DNA of 64,000 nt from Hymenobacter wooponensis. Its GTDB lineage: Bacteria > Bacteroidota > Bacteroidia > Cytophagales > Hymenobacteraceae. The stretch is taken from NCBI RefSeq assembly GCF_004745865.1, contig NZ_SRKZ01000004.1, positions 310,001 through 374,000 on the forward strand, read 5' to 3'. Position 1 is the stretch's first letter. The number at the start of each line of letters is the position of its first letter. The position numbers and the translations under genes are program-made. A model generated the notes under the pieces. It made no database searches, was not told where the DNA came from, and saw nothing but the letters and a program-made list of their open reading frames with translations. Positions 26,471 through 35,606 of this stretch are shown here, one piece after another.

Positions 26471-27856
26471 ATGGCCCTTACTTCTACTACCGCTTCCTCC
26501 GGGTTGATAACGGGGCTGGCTTCGCTGCCTAAGCCCCGGCTGGCGTTCTGGCAAGTTCTGAACATGAACCTGGGCTTCTTCGGCATCCAATACAGCTTTG
26601 GACTGCAGCAGACCAACATGAGCCCCATCTACTCCTACCTGGGTGCTAACCCCGACATGCTGCCCTTTCTGTGGCTGGCGGGCCCCATGACGGGACTTTT
26701 GGTGCAGCCGGTGGTGGGCGCACTCAGCGACAAAACCCTGAGCCGCTGGGGCCGCCGCACGCCCTATTTCTTGGTGGGCGCGGTGTTGTGCAGCATCTGT
26801 CTGCTGGCTATGCCGTTCAGCCGAGCGCTCTGGATGGCGGCTGGCTTACTCTGGATTCTGGATGCCGCTAACAACATCACCATGGAGCCTTACCGCGCTT
26901 TTGTGAGCGATAAACTGCCGGCACCTCAGCATAGTATCGGCTTCCTGACGCAGAGTTTTTTCACGGGTTTGGGCATCACGCTGGCCAACTTCACGCCCTC
27001 GGTGCTGGTGTACTTGGGGCTGGTCAGTGGTACGGACCGCAGCGCGAACAACATTCCGCACACTACCTACGCGGCCTTTCTCATTGGAGCCGGTGTGAGC
27101 ATCGGGGCCATTCTGTATTCGGTTTTCACCACCAAAGAGCACCCGCTGAGTGAGCAGGAAGTAGCCGCCATTCGGGCGCAACCCCAGGGCCTAGGCCACA
27201 CCCTACGTGAAATTGGCAGCGCTATTCAGCAAATGCCCCTTACCATGCGCCGCATGGCCCCCATGATGCTGTGCACCTGGTACGCTATGTTTTGCTATTG
27301 GCAATACATCACCCTGAGCCTGGCCAGTACCGTGTACCACACCCAGGACCAACAATCAGGCGGCTTTAGCGCGGCGCAGCTGCTCACCGGGCGCATCAAT
27401 GGCACCTACAACGTGGTCACGTTTTGCGCGGCATTTGGGCTGGCGTGGCTGGCCCGGCGGTGGGGGACTCGGGCCGTGCACATGCTCAGCCTGAGTCTGG
27501 CCGGACTAGGCCTACTGGCACTGCCCCTTCTAGACGAGCCTTCTCTGCTGCTGGCCCCCATGATTGGGCTGGGCATTGGCTGGGCCAGTATGATGGGCAC
27601 CACCTACGTAATGCTGGCCGGTGCCATCCCGAAGGAGCGCACCGGCGTGTATATGGGCATTTTCAACATGTTCATTGTGCTGCCGATGCTCCTGCAAACG
27701 GTTACATTTTCCTGGATTTATAGCCACCTGCTTGGGGCACATCCCGAAAACGTAATTCACCTGGCCGGGGCCCTGCTGCTAGCCGGGGCAGTGTGCGTGC
27801 TGTTTATTCCGCGAACCAGTTCTGAGCTTCAAACAGTAGAGCTTACCACGTCATAA
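26471..27856 (+). CDS. MFS sugar transporter, SLC45/sucrose-transporter-like
   Basis: About 461 residues from the ATG at 26471; an in-frame ATG 120 bases upstream lies in unlikely leader sequence. Twelve hydrophobic helices are seen. 'NMNLGFFGIQYSFGLQQTNM' opens the first helix, and 'LSRWGRRTPYFLVGA' (about 86-100) matches the RWGRR(R/T)P loop typical of SLC45 and plant sucrose/H+ symporters. Related Bacteroidota genes sit beside maltose or alpha-glucoside enzymes. It probably moves the di- or monosaccharide released by the periplasmic glycosidases into the cytoplasm. It lies between GH65 and GH100 on the same strand. Confidence 0.88.
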   Translation: MALTSTTASSGLITGLASLPKPRLAFWQVLNMNLGFFGIQYSFGLQQTNMSPIYSYLGANPDMLPFLWLAGPMTGLLVQPVVGALSDKTLSRWGRRTPYFLVGAVLCSICLLAMPFSRALWMAAGLLWILDAANNITMEPYRAFVSDKLPAPQHSIGFLTQSFFTGLGITLANFTPSVLVYLGLVSGTDRSANNIPHTTYAAFLIGAGVSIGAILYSVFTTKEHPLSEQEVAAIRAQPQGLGHTLREIGSAIQQMPLTMRRMAPMMLCTWYAMFCYWQYITLSLASTVYHTQDQQSGGFSAAQLLTGRINGTYNVVTFCAAFGLAWLARRWGTRAVHMLSLSLAGLGLLALPLLDEPSLLLAPMIGLGIGWASMMGTTYVMLAGAIPKERTGVYMGIFNMFIVLPMLLQTVTFSWIYSHLLGAHPENVIHLAGALLLAGAVCVLFIPRTSSELQTVELTTS

Positions 27857-27938
27857 GTAGGCCGTTTGTACTGATGGTTCTCTTATTGGGCCGCTAACGC
27901 CCCAGAAAGCTTGGCTTGCATTTCCTCCCGCCCCGTCT

Positions 27939-29132
27939 ATGTCAGCACTTGAACCCAGCATCCACCTCCTGCGCCGCGCAGCCACGCCGCATGGCTTTGT
28001 GGCCAGCGTGCAGAACGTGAGCAACTACCAGCGGATATGGACGCGAGATGGAGTAATAACTGGCCTAGCCGCCTTACTTACCGATGACTCTGGCCTAGCG
28101 GACACCCTGGATGCCACCCTGCAAACCGTATTTGAGGCCCAGCATACGGCAGGCTTTTTCCCTTCAAACGTTGACCCCCAAACCAGGCAGGCCAGCTACG
28201 GCGGCAACTGCGGGCGCGTGGACAATGTGAGCTGGGCCATTATTGGGTTGCTCCAGCATGCGCATATTACGGGCAGTACAACCCTGGCGCAGGCCTGCTG
28301 GCCTCAGGTGCAACGAGGTTTGGCTGTGCTGGAAGCCTGGGAGTTCAATGGTAAGCACTTGGTATACGTGCCTCAAAGCGGCGACTGGGCCGATGAGTAC
28401 GTGCAGCACGGCTACGTTCTTTACGACCAGTTGCTGCGAGTGTGGGCCCTGGAATTGGCCGGCCACTACTACCAACGCCCTCAGTGGCTCCAGAAAGCCG
28501 CTACCATTCGGCAAGTGCTGGTACGCAACTACTGGAACGATGATTCTGCTGATGCAGCTCCGCTGTACGCGCCCAACCTGGAGCACCAGCGGCGGCAGGC
28601 CCCACGCACCTTCTGGCTGATGGGCTTCAACCCGGCCCGCGTGTACCAGCAGTTCGATTTGGCTGCTAATGCGTTGGCACTGTTGCTAGACCTGGGTACG
28701 GCCGCTCAGCAGGCTACTCTGGTGGCCTACCTGCGGGAACAACTGCACCACCAACCGTTTCTGCTGCCCGCCTTTGCCCCTGCCCTTTCCCCCACCGATG
28801 GCCTGATGGCTGAGCTGACTGATAACTACGCCTACGAGTTTCGTAACCGGCCTCATGAGTTTCACAATGGCGGGCTTTGGCCCGTCTGGAACGGCTGGCT
28901 GGCGGCCGCTCTGCATCAAGTCGGTGAACCTGGCCTAGCCAACCAACTGACGGGCCATTTGCACGCCGCCAACCAGCAGAACCCCACCGGTACTGACTGG
29001 GGCTTCTACGAAAACTTCCATGGCCTTACCCATGCCCCCATTGGGGTGGCCTACTGTACCTGGAGCGCCGCCGGCCAGCTCCTGGCCGAGGCCTACGCCC
29101 AAGGCCGGCGGCTGTGGGTCCCGGCTGTTTAA
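27939..29132 (+). CDS. GH100-like (neutral/alkaline invertase-type) glycosidase
   Basis: The 397-residue protein has no signal peptide and is probably cytoplasmic. It is an (alpha/alpha)6-barrel glycosidase with the marks of neutral invertases: 'RIWTRDGVITGLAALL' (about 31-46; plant enzymes read RDFVPSALA), 'GRVDNVSWAIIGLL' (compare VDSGLWWIILL), 'EFHNGGLWPVWNGW' (compare YHNGGSWPVLLW) and a final 'TWSAAGQLLAEAY'. GH100 enzymes split sucrose into glucose and fructose. A fructokinase-like gene follows 97 bases later if its favoured start is right, which supports the invertase reading. Action on another disaccharide remains possible. Confidence 0.8.
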   Translation: MSALEPSIHLLRRAATPHGFVASVQNVSNYQRIWTRDGVITGLAALLTDDSGLADTLDATLQTVFEAQHTAGFFPSNVDPQTRQASYGGNCGRVDNVSWAIIGLLQHAHITGSTTLAQACWPQVQRGLAVLEAWEFNGKHLVYVPQSGDWADEYVQHGYVLYDQLLRVWALELAGHYYQRPQWLQKAATIRQVLVRNYWNDDSADAAPLYAPNLEHQRRQAPRTFWLMGFNPARVYQQFDLAANALALLLDLGTAAQQATLVAYLREQLHHQPFLLPAFAPALSPTDGLMAELTDNYAYEFRNRPHEFHNGGLWPVWNGWLAAALHQVGEPGLANQLTGHLHAANQQNPTGTDWGFYENFHGLTHAPIGVAYCTWSAAGQLLAEAYAQGRRLWVPAV

Positions 29133-29229
29133 TACCCACTTGCTGCCCAGATCTTCCTCTTTTTCTCGTTAGCCGATGCGTCCGCCTCTCCCTTCCGCCG
29201 CTGCCTCGCCCCTGAGCCCTGCCCCTACT

Positions 29230-30105
29230 ATGGTCGGGCTGCTGGCCATTGGGGAAGCCCTGATTGATATTTTAACCACCGATTTCGTGGGCGACCTTTC
29301 GCAAGTGACAACCCTGCAAGCCGTGGCCGGGGGGAGCCCAGCCAACCTGTGCCGCTTTGTGCAGCAATGCGGCGGCACCGCACGGCTGGTAGCGGCTGTG
29401 GGGCAAGATGGCCTCGGCGAGATTCTGGTGCGCAGCTTGGCCGCCGCGGGGCTCAGCACGGAGTATGTGCATCAGCTGCCCGACCGGGCCACCAGCATCA
29501 TTGTGGTGGGGCGCAGCCGTGCCACGCCTACTTTCATTCCGTATCGCAGCGCCGACCGGTATTTGCCGCCTATTGATCCGGACCTTATCTCGCAAGCTGC
29601 CTTGGTGCATACCACCGCTTTCGCACTTAGCCGGCAGCCTGCTCAAGATCATATTCTCGAAGCTCTGGCCACTGCTTACGACCAGGGCCGCCCCGTATCC
29701 ATCGACTGGAACTACGCGGCACCCATCTGGCGGCGCTCCGATAACGCCCCGGATGTATGGCAGCGCGTCTTGGCCTACGAGCCCCTGCTCAAAGTTAGCC
29801 TCGACGACGTGGCTCGCTTCGGACGGGTACCTGCTACCGCTGAAGCGGCCAAAGAGTTCCTGCTCAACGTGCGGACCCGCGTACTTTGCCTTACCTGCGG
29901 TGCAGAGGGGGTTTGGTACCGTACGTATGCCGATGCATGGCAGCACCAACCCGCGCCCCCCGTGGAAGTACTTGATGCCACAGGAGCCGGCGACGCTTTC
30001 TGGGCGGGCTTTCTTACTAATTGGATGCTGCAGGCATCCATTGACGACTGCGTGCAGAGGGGTATCAGCACGGCCGCCCGCCGTTTGCAGGGCCAACTGG
30101 CCTAG
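29230..30105 (+). CDS. PfkB-family carbohydrate kinase, fructokinase-like
   Basis: About 291 residues from the ATG at 29230, where the family N-terminus 'LLAIGEALIDIL' begins. An in-frame ATG at 29176 adds 18 Pro/Ser/Ala-rich residues and cannot be excluded. Ribokinase-type marks are 'AVAGGSPANLCRFVQQCGG' (sugar-binding Gly-rich loop), 'LVAAVGQDGLGEILV' and the anion-hole/catalytic 'DATGAGDAFWAGFL' near residue 255. Members phosphorylate fructose, ribose or similar sugars with ATP. Next to a GH100 invertase-like gene, fructose is the likely substrate. It ends the carbohydrate locus. Confidence 0.88.
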   Translation: MVGLLAIGEALIDILTTDFVGDLSQVTTLQAVAGGSPANLCRFVQQCGGTARLVAAVGQDGLGEILVRSLAAAGLSTEYVHQLPDRATSIIVVGRSRATPTFIPYRSADRYLPPIDPDLISQAALVHTTAFALSRQPAQDHILEALATAYDQGRPVSIDWNYAAPIWRRSDNAPDVWQRVLAYEPLLKVSLDDVARFGRVPATAEAAKEFLLNVRTRVLCLTCGAEGVWYRTYADAWQHQPAPPVEVLDATGAGDAFWAGFLTNWMLQASIDDCVQRGISTAARRLQGQLA

Positions 30106-30200
30106 GGCCCTAAGGTTGCAATTATGCGGCAGCAGCTACGGCCCCGGCAGATTTAGGTACTTTGCCGGCCCCATCGCTCTAGCCTATCCCACCCTCTTTC

Positions 30201-31373
30201 ATGCGTCGAATTTTACCCACCATTGTGCTGGCGCAGTTCTTCTGCACTTCACTCTGGTTTGCCGGCAATGCTATTGCGCCAGATATAGCGCAGCAGTTTC
30301 ACCTGGCATCCAGCTTTGTAGCCTACCTGACCAGCGCCGTGCAACTGGGCTTTATCACTGGCACCCTCACATTTGCCTTGCTCGCCATTGCCGACCGATT
30401 TTCGCCTTCGCGGGTGTTCTTCGTGAGTGCATTGCTGGCGGCGCTGTGTAACCTGGGCGTCAACCTCGGCGGCATCGGGCCCGGTCAGCTGCTGGCGCTG
30501 CGGTTCCTGACAGGCTTTTTCCTGGCGGGCATCTACCCGGTAGGCATGAAGATAGCCTCCGACTACTACCAGACTGGCCTAGGCAAGTCGCTGGGGTTTC
30601 TGGTGGGGGCGCTGGTGCTGGGCACTGCATTTCCGCACCTGCTGAAAGCGCTGGCAGCGCAGTTGCCCTGGCAGTACGTTATGCTGGCTACATCTGGCTT
30701 GGCAGTAGCAGGTGGCCTAGCCTTAGTGGTACTGGTTCCCGATGGCCCTTATCGCCGCGCGGGGCAACGGGTGCAGATTACAGCGTTCTGGGAGGGGTTT
30801 CGGCGGCCAGAGTTTCGAGCCGCAGCATTGGGGTACTTCGGACACATGTGGGAGCTTTACACGTTCTGGGCCTTTGTGCCGGTGCTGCTGGGTTCCTATA
30901 ATGCCACGCACCGAGGCCCAGGGCTGCCGGTATCGTTCCTTTCCTTTCTCATTATTGGCGCGGGTGGCCTAGCGTGCGTCGGGAGCGGCTTGCTTTCGCA
31001 GCGGCTCGGGGCGCGGCCAGTAGCTACGGGGGCCTTGGCGCTGTCGGGGCTTTGTTGCCTGGTTTCGCCCCTGTTTTTGCGAGGTAGCTCTCCGGTTCTG
31101 CTGCTGGCTTTCCTGTTTTTCTGGGGCCTAGTAGTCGTAGCCGATTCGCCGTTGTTTTCGACGCTGGTGGCCCAAAACGCCCCGGCTGCTACGCGTGGCA
31201 CGGCACTTACTATCGTCAATTGCCTTGGCTTTGCCCTTACTATCATCAGCATTCAGGTTACCAACCTGCTAGGCCACCTCGTGGAGCCGCAATACCTGTA
31301 CATAACCCTGGCCTTAGGCCCAGCGCTGGGGTTGCTGGGGATGCAACAAGACAGGCGTACTACTAGGGCATAA
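30201..31373 (+). CDS. MFS transporter (12 TM), substrate unknown
   Basis: The 390-residue protein is almost wholly hydrophobic with about 12 helices. It begins 'MRRILPTIVLAQFFCTSLWF' and has MFS-type loops ('LLAIADRFSPSRVF' between TM2 and TM3; 'MKIASDYYQTGLGKSLGF' near TM5). It is not of the SLC45 type seen at 26471-27856. It is codirectional with the carbohydrate locus and starts 95 bases after the kinase, so it could be the last gene of that operon or independent. Substrate and direction of transport cannot be told. Confidence 0.85.
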   Translation: MRRILPTIVLAQFFCTSLWFAGNAIAPDIAQQFHLASSFVAYLTSAVQLGFITGTLTFALLAIADRFSPSRVFFVSALLAALCNLGVNLGGIGPGQLLALRFLTGFFLAGIYPVGMKIASDYYQTGLGKSLGFLVGALVLGTAFPHLLKALAAQLPWQYVMLATSGLAVAGGLALVVLVPDGPYRRAGQRVQITAFWEGFRRPEFRAAALGYFGHMWELYTFWAFVPVLLGSYNATHRGPGLPVSFLSFLIIGAGGLACVGSGLLSQRLGARPVATGALALSGLCCLVSPLFLRGSSPVLLLAFLFFWGLVVVADSPLFSTLVAQNAPAATRGTALTIVNCLGFALTIISIQVTNLLGHLVEPQYLYITLALGPALGLLGMQQDRRTTRA

Positions 31374-31497
31374 TATTTCCAGCCAATCTGTAACTATCAG
31401 CTAAAAGGCTAGTTTCCCACTCCATCCGGAAAAACACGCTTGCAGACTAGCTTCTGCTTAGCCCACTCATTAGTCAATTCCTCCCAATCTATCCTGT

Positions 31498-32652
31498 ATG
31501 AAGCGATACTTATTGGCCTTTCTCACCTGCCTGATGCAGCTGCTCTCCCAGCACGGACACGCTCAGACTCTTGACACCCTCGTGGATGTGGGCGGCTACC
31601 AGTTGCACTTCCACATCATAAAGGGCAAGGGAGTACCAATTCTTTTTGAAGCTGGCGGCGGCGATGATGCACAGGTGTGGCAACCACTGCTAAAGCCTCT
31701 GGCCGAAGTAACCGGCGCTACTCTAATTACATATGACCGCGCCGGCTTCGGGAAAAGCGAGCTTTCCAAGGAGCCGGAAGACGCCCAGCATGGCATTTTG
31801 AGTGGTATGAGAGGCCTAGAGAATGGCTTAAAAAAGCTGGGCTACTCCAAGGAAATTATGCTGGTGGCCCACTCCTACGGCGGACTTTACGCATCGTTGT
31901 ATGCTGCTCAGCACCCCAAGGCTGTAAAAGCGGTGGTGCTACTTGATGCTATGCTTCCTGGCTTTGCTACTCCTGAATTCCTAGCGGGCATGATGCAGGA
32001 TATGCAGGCAGATATGGCCAAAAACAAAACCGAGCATCGCGGCCGATACTACCAAACGACTAACTACTCTGCTACCGTGCAAGCGGTGCGTAATGCCCCA
32101 TTTCCAGCCAATGTGCCCGTTATTGACTTGGTAGCAGAGGAGTTTTTCTTACCCAACCCTGAAGAAGCCACCCGTTGGAAAAATTGCCATCGGGAGTTTA
32201 CCGCGGCCCAGCCTAACCGGGAGTTCCTCACAGCCTACGGGTGTAGGCACTACATCTTTCAAGATAACCCAGACCTCGTTATCAGCGCCATCACCAAGGA
32301 GTTTGGCAACACCCGCGGCCAAGAAAAGAACTCTGCCCTCCTAAAGCGCAGTCTCAACTACACCGTTTCATCAACCAACGGAATGAAACAGCGCGAAACA
32401 GAGTACCGCCACTCCGAAAGCGACCTGAATGCTTGGGGGTACACCCTACTGCGCCAAGGTGATAAGCTAAAGGCGCTGGAAGTATTCAAGCTCAATACGA
32501 TTCTGCACCCACAAAGCGGCAACGCCTTCGATAGCCTCGCTGAGGCTTACCTGAATTCAGGAAACAAAGAGCTAGCCAAGGCCAATTACAAGAAGTCGTT
32601 AGAGCTGAATCCGAAGAACACAAATGCAGTGGAGGTCTTGAAAACACTGTAA
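31498..32652 (+). CDS. Exported alpha/beta hydrolase with C-terminal TPR repeats
   Basis: The 384-residue protein starts with a signal peptide (MKRYLLAFLTCLMQLLSQHGHAQ). The hydrolase fold shows 'PILFEAGGGDDAQVWQPLL' (oxyanion loop), 'TYDRAGFGKSEL', and the nucleophile elbow 'AHSYGGLYASLYAAQHP' with Ser near residue 124. 'VLLDAMLPG' follows. The last 80 residues are two TPR-like units ('GYTLLRQGDKLKALEVFKLN', 'AEAYLNSGNKELAKANYKKS'). A TPR tail on a hydrolase suggests protein contact or a scaffolding role. The substrate is unknown. It is monocistronic, and codon use is a little more AT-rich than the sugar locus. Confidence 0.88.
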   Translation: MKRYLLAFLTCLMQLLSQHGHAQTLDTLVDVGGYQLHFHIIKGKGVPILFEAGGGDDAQVWQPLLKPLAEVTGATLITYDRAGFGKSELSKEPEDAQHGILSGMRGLENGLKKLGYSKEIMLVAHSYGGLYASLYAAQHPKAVKAVVLLDAMLPGFATPEFLAGMMQDMQADMAKNKTEHRGRYYQTTNYSATVQAVRNAPFPANVPVIDLVAEEFFLPNPEEATRWKNCHREFTAAQPNREFLTAYGCRHYIFQDNPDLVISAITKEFGNTRGQEKNSALLKRSLNYTVSSTNGMKQRETEYRHSESDLNAWGYTLLRQGDKLKALEVFKLNTILHPQSGNAFDSLAEAYLNSGNKELAKANYKKSLELNPKNTNAVEVLKTL

Positions 32653-33059
32653 TACCATAGTTTGAACTACTACCAACAATATAAATCGAGTACACTATTA
32701 ACATTGCAAAAACTATATTTCTACAGCTAAGGAAAGTCTTGTTATCAATGAATCTGCTGCTTACAGCAGTATATTTTAATTCCCGGCCGCTTACTTGCCC
32801 ACGTAGCAAATTTCTGATAGATGTAGCTGGTTGTACACTTAAGGTCTACCTACCATCTATCCTATATTTACATCTACAAAACAACTTGAGTGTTATAGTT
32901 AAATGATACGGGCCTACAGAAACCTTACAGCCTTGCTTGTTTTTATTCACGCTTAACTATTACTATTCGGTAAGTTTGTAGTTAATATACCGTAGCAATT
33001 TTCATTCGAAAAGCTGCTTGTTCATTACGTTACGATGCCTATCGGCCCTGCTTTAGCAG
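32653..33059. other. 407-base AT-rich leader region before the MoxR-vWA operon
   Basis: No reading frame is supported here. A hairpin pairs 32816-32823 (gatagatg) with 32854-32861 (catctatc), extendable by three pairs past a one-base bulge. It could end the preceding transcript or sit in the leader of the following operon. Everything from 32650 to 33050 is AT-rich, as expected of promoter DNA. Confidence 0.5.
32971..32978 (+). promoter_or_regulatory. Possible Bacteroidota -7 promoter element
   Basis: The octamer taagtttg matches the TAnnTTTG consensus of Bacteroidota sigma-A promoters. It lies 82 bases before the first gene of the MoxR-vWA operon. I found no good -33 TTG element at the usual spacing, so this is tentative. 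Confidence 0.3.
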
Positions 33060-33692
33060 ATGACTTTAGTTGAATTTTTACAAGATCTATTTAGCACTGG
33101 CCAACTCAACGTAGCTGGCCGGCTAACACCTTTTGCAGACGATGACTTGCAGCAGGCTGCCGCTATACTCCTGCGCATATACACTGAAGACCGCCTACAC
33201 CTACCCAACGCGGCCCCTGCGTTTTCAGCCGAAGCAGCTCTATGGAGTGCTCAACTCCTCTACCACAGCGTCCAGCTGACGTTGCTGCGCGACCTAGACG
33301 AAACGGTAGTCCACACTTACCTCACCGACTTTCGGGGCCCGGTATCCCCAGCTATTATTTACTCCGCTGACCTCACACTTCGCTACCTTCCCGACCTGCT
33401 GCAATTAGCTAAAGGCCTAGCTCCTGCCGATATATTGGTGGTACGCCTGCAGCAGTTGGGGCAGCAATGGCCTTTTTCCTTTGTGGGAGTTGAGTTGGAG
33501 GGGCCGCTGGCTCTAGCCTCATTACTGGCGCATCCGGCACTACGAGCAGGCTACACCGACCGTGTCATTAGAACGGGAGACTTGTCCCGAGCCAGGCAAC
33601 CGGAGGTGACTATTTTAGTTCAGGAAGCACTAGGCCACTACGCCGCCGAGCTGTGGCCCGAGTTTAGCCAAGCTACTGCACCCAGCATTTGA
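33060..33692 (+). CDS. MoxR-vWA system accessory protein, helical (bpX-type)
   Basis: This 210-residue protein is Leu- and Ala-rich, without signal peptide or membrane helix, and is predicted mostly alpha-helical. I see no catalytic motif. It is the first gene of a five-gene run and lies 43 bases before the MoxR ATPase. In the described MoxR-vWA-beta-propeller ternary systems of Bacteroidota, a protein of this size and composition precedes the ATPase. Assignment to that family rests mainly on context and on general resemblance. Its role could be as an adaptor or regulator of the ATPase. Confidence 0.7.
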   Translation: MTLVEFLQDLFSTGQLNVAGRLTPFADDDLQQAAAILLRIYTEDRLHLPNAAPAFSAEAALWSAQLLYHSVQLTLLRDLDETVVHTYLTDFRGPVSPAIIYSADLTLRYLPDLLQLAKGLAPADILVVRLQQLGQQWPFSFVGVELEGPLALASLLAHPALRAGYTDRVIRTGDLSRARQPEVTILVQEALGHYAAELWPEFSQATAPSI

Positions 33693-33735
33693 TACCTTAT
33701 TCTCTGTAAGCCTCGCGCATTATTTTCCTTCATTC

Positions 33736-34884
33736 ATGATTACCCCGCTTCTGAACGACTGGTCGCTGGTCGATAAGCTTCACCACGTAGCTCGCCACCT
33801 CAAGGGCACGTTTGTGGGCAAAGGCGATATTATTGACCTGATGACCATTTGCCTGGTAGGGCGCGAGAATCTGTTTCTGCTGGGGCCACCCGGCACGGCC
33901 AAGAGTGCGCTGGTACGGGCGCTGGCACGGCAGCTGCAGGGAAATACCTTCGAGTATCTGCTCACGCGCTTTACTGAGCCTAACGAACTGTTTGGGCCCT
34001 TCGATATCCGTAAGTTGCGTGAGGGCGACCTAGTAACCAACACTGAAGGCATGTTGCCGGAGGCCAACTTCATCTTTCTAGATGAGCTACTAAACGCCAA
34101 CAGTGCCATTCTCAACAGCCTGTTGATGGTGCTGAACGAGAAGGTGTTTCGTAGGGGCCGTGAAACCCGTCCGCTTCCAGCTCTCATGATTGTAGGTGCC
34201 AGCAACCACCTTCCCGAAGACGAGGCCCTACAGGCACTCTTTGACCGATTTTTGGTACGGGCTCACTGCGACTATGTGGCGCCCGATCAGCTCACGCAGG
34301 TGTTGGAGGCTGGTTGGCAGCTGGAACGCCCTACTCCAGCCGATCAGCCCGAAATTACCGCAGAAGAAGTGTTTCAGCTACAGGCGGCTCTTTCTACTGT
34401 AGACCTCCGCTCTGTGCGCCCCGCTTATGCTAGTCTCATCGGGAAATTGCGTCAGGCGGGCGTGCCCGTCTCCGACCGGCGCGCGGTGAAGTTGCAGCGC
34501 TTGTTGGCGGCCAGCGCTTTGCTTTGTAAGCGTACCGAAGCTATTCCGTCGGATATGTGGGTGCTCCGTTATATCTGGGATACCGACGAGCAGCGGGAAG
34601 TACTAGCGGGCATTGTCAACTCCGTAGTGGAAACTGATGAGCACCCCGACCGCCATCCGCGGGCTTCGCACAGCGCTATGCCCAATGCCGACGACATTTT
34701 ACGCGAGGTGACATCCTTGACTGAGCAATGGAACCACCCCGACACGTCTCTGGCCGACCGCACCGTTATCAAAGACCAACTACGCTACTTGCAAGGCCGC
34801 TGCCATTGGATCAGCAACGCTGTGCAGCGCGACTACGTGCAGCAGCCACTCGATAGTCTCTGGCAGAAAGTACTGCAGGCATGA
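33736..34884 (+). CDS. MoxR-type AAA+ ATPase of ternary system
   Basis: The 382-residue protein is a MoxR/RavA-class AAA+ ATPase. Walker A is GPPGTAKS (residues 50-57), Walker B 'FIFLDELLNAN' (D116/E117), then 'AILNSLLMVLNEK', sensor 1 'IVGASNHLPEDEALQALFDR' and the arginine-finger region 'FDRFLVR'. The helical lid and a C-terminal extension after residue 300 are present. MoxR ATPases act as chaperone-like machines that remodel vWA-domain clients. The vWA partner is encoded two genes downstream. The stop overlaps the next start by 4 bases (ATGA), so translation is coupled. Confidence 0.93.
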   Translation: MITPLLNDWSLVDKLHHVARHLKGTFVGKGDIIDLMTICLVGRENLFLLGPPGTAKSALVRALARQLQGNTFEYLLTRFTEPNELFGPFDIRKLREGDLVTNTEGMLPEANFIFLDELLNANSAILNSLLMVLNEKVFRRGRETRPLPALMIVGASNHLPEDEALQALFDRFLVRAHCDYVAPDQLTQVLEAGWQLERPTPADQPEITAEEVFQLQAALSTVDLRSVRPAYASLIGKLRQAGVPVSDRRAVKLQRLLAASALLCKRTEAIPSDMWVLRYIWDTDEQREVLAGIVNSVVETDEHPDRHPRASHSAMPNADDILREVTSLTEQWNHPDTSLADRTVIKDQLRYLQGRCHWISNAVQRDYVQQPLDSLWQKVLQA

Positions 34885-35606
34885 AATTGACGGAACGAGT
34901 AGTAGTGCTGGCTGAGCAGGAAGCACATGCGTTAGGAACAGTACGCACCCAGCCGGGCTTGCGCGTAGCCCAAGCCGCCGGACAACTCTGGCTCAGAGGC
35001 CTTCCTGCCACTGGCGAGTTGGCGCTACCATTGCGGCAACTGCCAGCCCTAGCCAGCTACGCCCTGAATGCTGAAGGGCAGCTATTCCCAAGTGGCAGCC
35101 TCACACCTACCAGCCGGCTACCTGATTTGGTATGGCAACCCATTCGAGAGTTTGTACCACTCGAAATCCCGGTGGCAGCTCTGCCCGGTCAGCTAGCCTC
35201 GCAACACTCACTGCAACTGGTGCCCGCTACGCATGCCCCAGCTGGAGCAGCCCTGCTCACTACGCTAGCGGCGTGGCAGGCCTATGCCGATGGGGCTCCT
35301 GAAATACGGCTGCAACGGCTGCGGTTTGCAGTATCGGCTACCAACCAGGTGCTGGTGCTGGGTATTCCCTTGCCCCCTATTCAGGGCCAGGAGCTGTGGC
35401 TGCACGAAGGGTTATTACTGCCCGCCGGCCTTGCCTTTGAAACGCCTTTGATTGCCTCTCTGCTAGCCCGCAAGCTCAACCCACAACAGGATTCTTTTCT
35501 GTTGTTCGCAGCCAACGGTGAGTGGGAGCGAATAGAACAACACTTTTTACAGCCGGCCTCTCGCAGCGCAGTTCGCCTCACCCTCGGTAACCCAGCCCAT
35601 GACTGA
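34881..35606 (+). CDS. MoxR-vWA system accessory protein (bpX-type)
   Basis: The 241-residue protein overlaps the MoxR gene by 4 bases and the vWA gene by 8 bases. It is beta-rich with many Pro and Leu, no signal peptide and no nucleotide-binding motif. A segment around 160-185 ('VLGIPLPPIQGQELWLHEGL' then 'LLPAGLAFE') resembles conserved text in bpX-class proteins of MoxR-vWA-beta-propeller systems. No enzymatic activity can be proposed. Tight overlap on both sides implies fixed stoichiometry with the ATPase and the vWA protein. Confidence 0.68.
   Translation: MKLTERVVVLAEQEAHALGTVRTQPGLRVAQAAGQLWLRGLPATGELALPLRQLPALASYALNAEGQLFPSGSLTPTSRLPDLVWQPIREFVPLEIPVAALPGQLASQHSLQLVPATHAPAGAALLTTLAAWQAYADGAPEIRLQRLRFAVSATNQVLVLGIPLPPIQGQELWLHEGLLLPAGLAFETPLIASLLARKLNPQQDSFLLFAANGEWERIEQHFLQPASRSAVRLTLGNPAHD

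Noticed and set aside
29272..30451. Long reading frames in other frames over the fructokinase gene (a plus-strand frame of about 347 codons and a minus-strand frame of about 274 codons)
   Set aside because: They lack any domain signature and arise from high GC in the third codon position of the clear PfkB gene.
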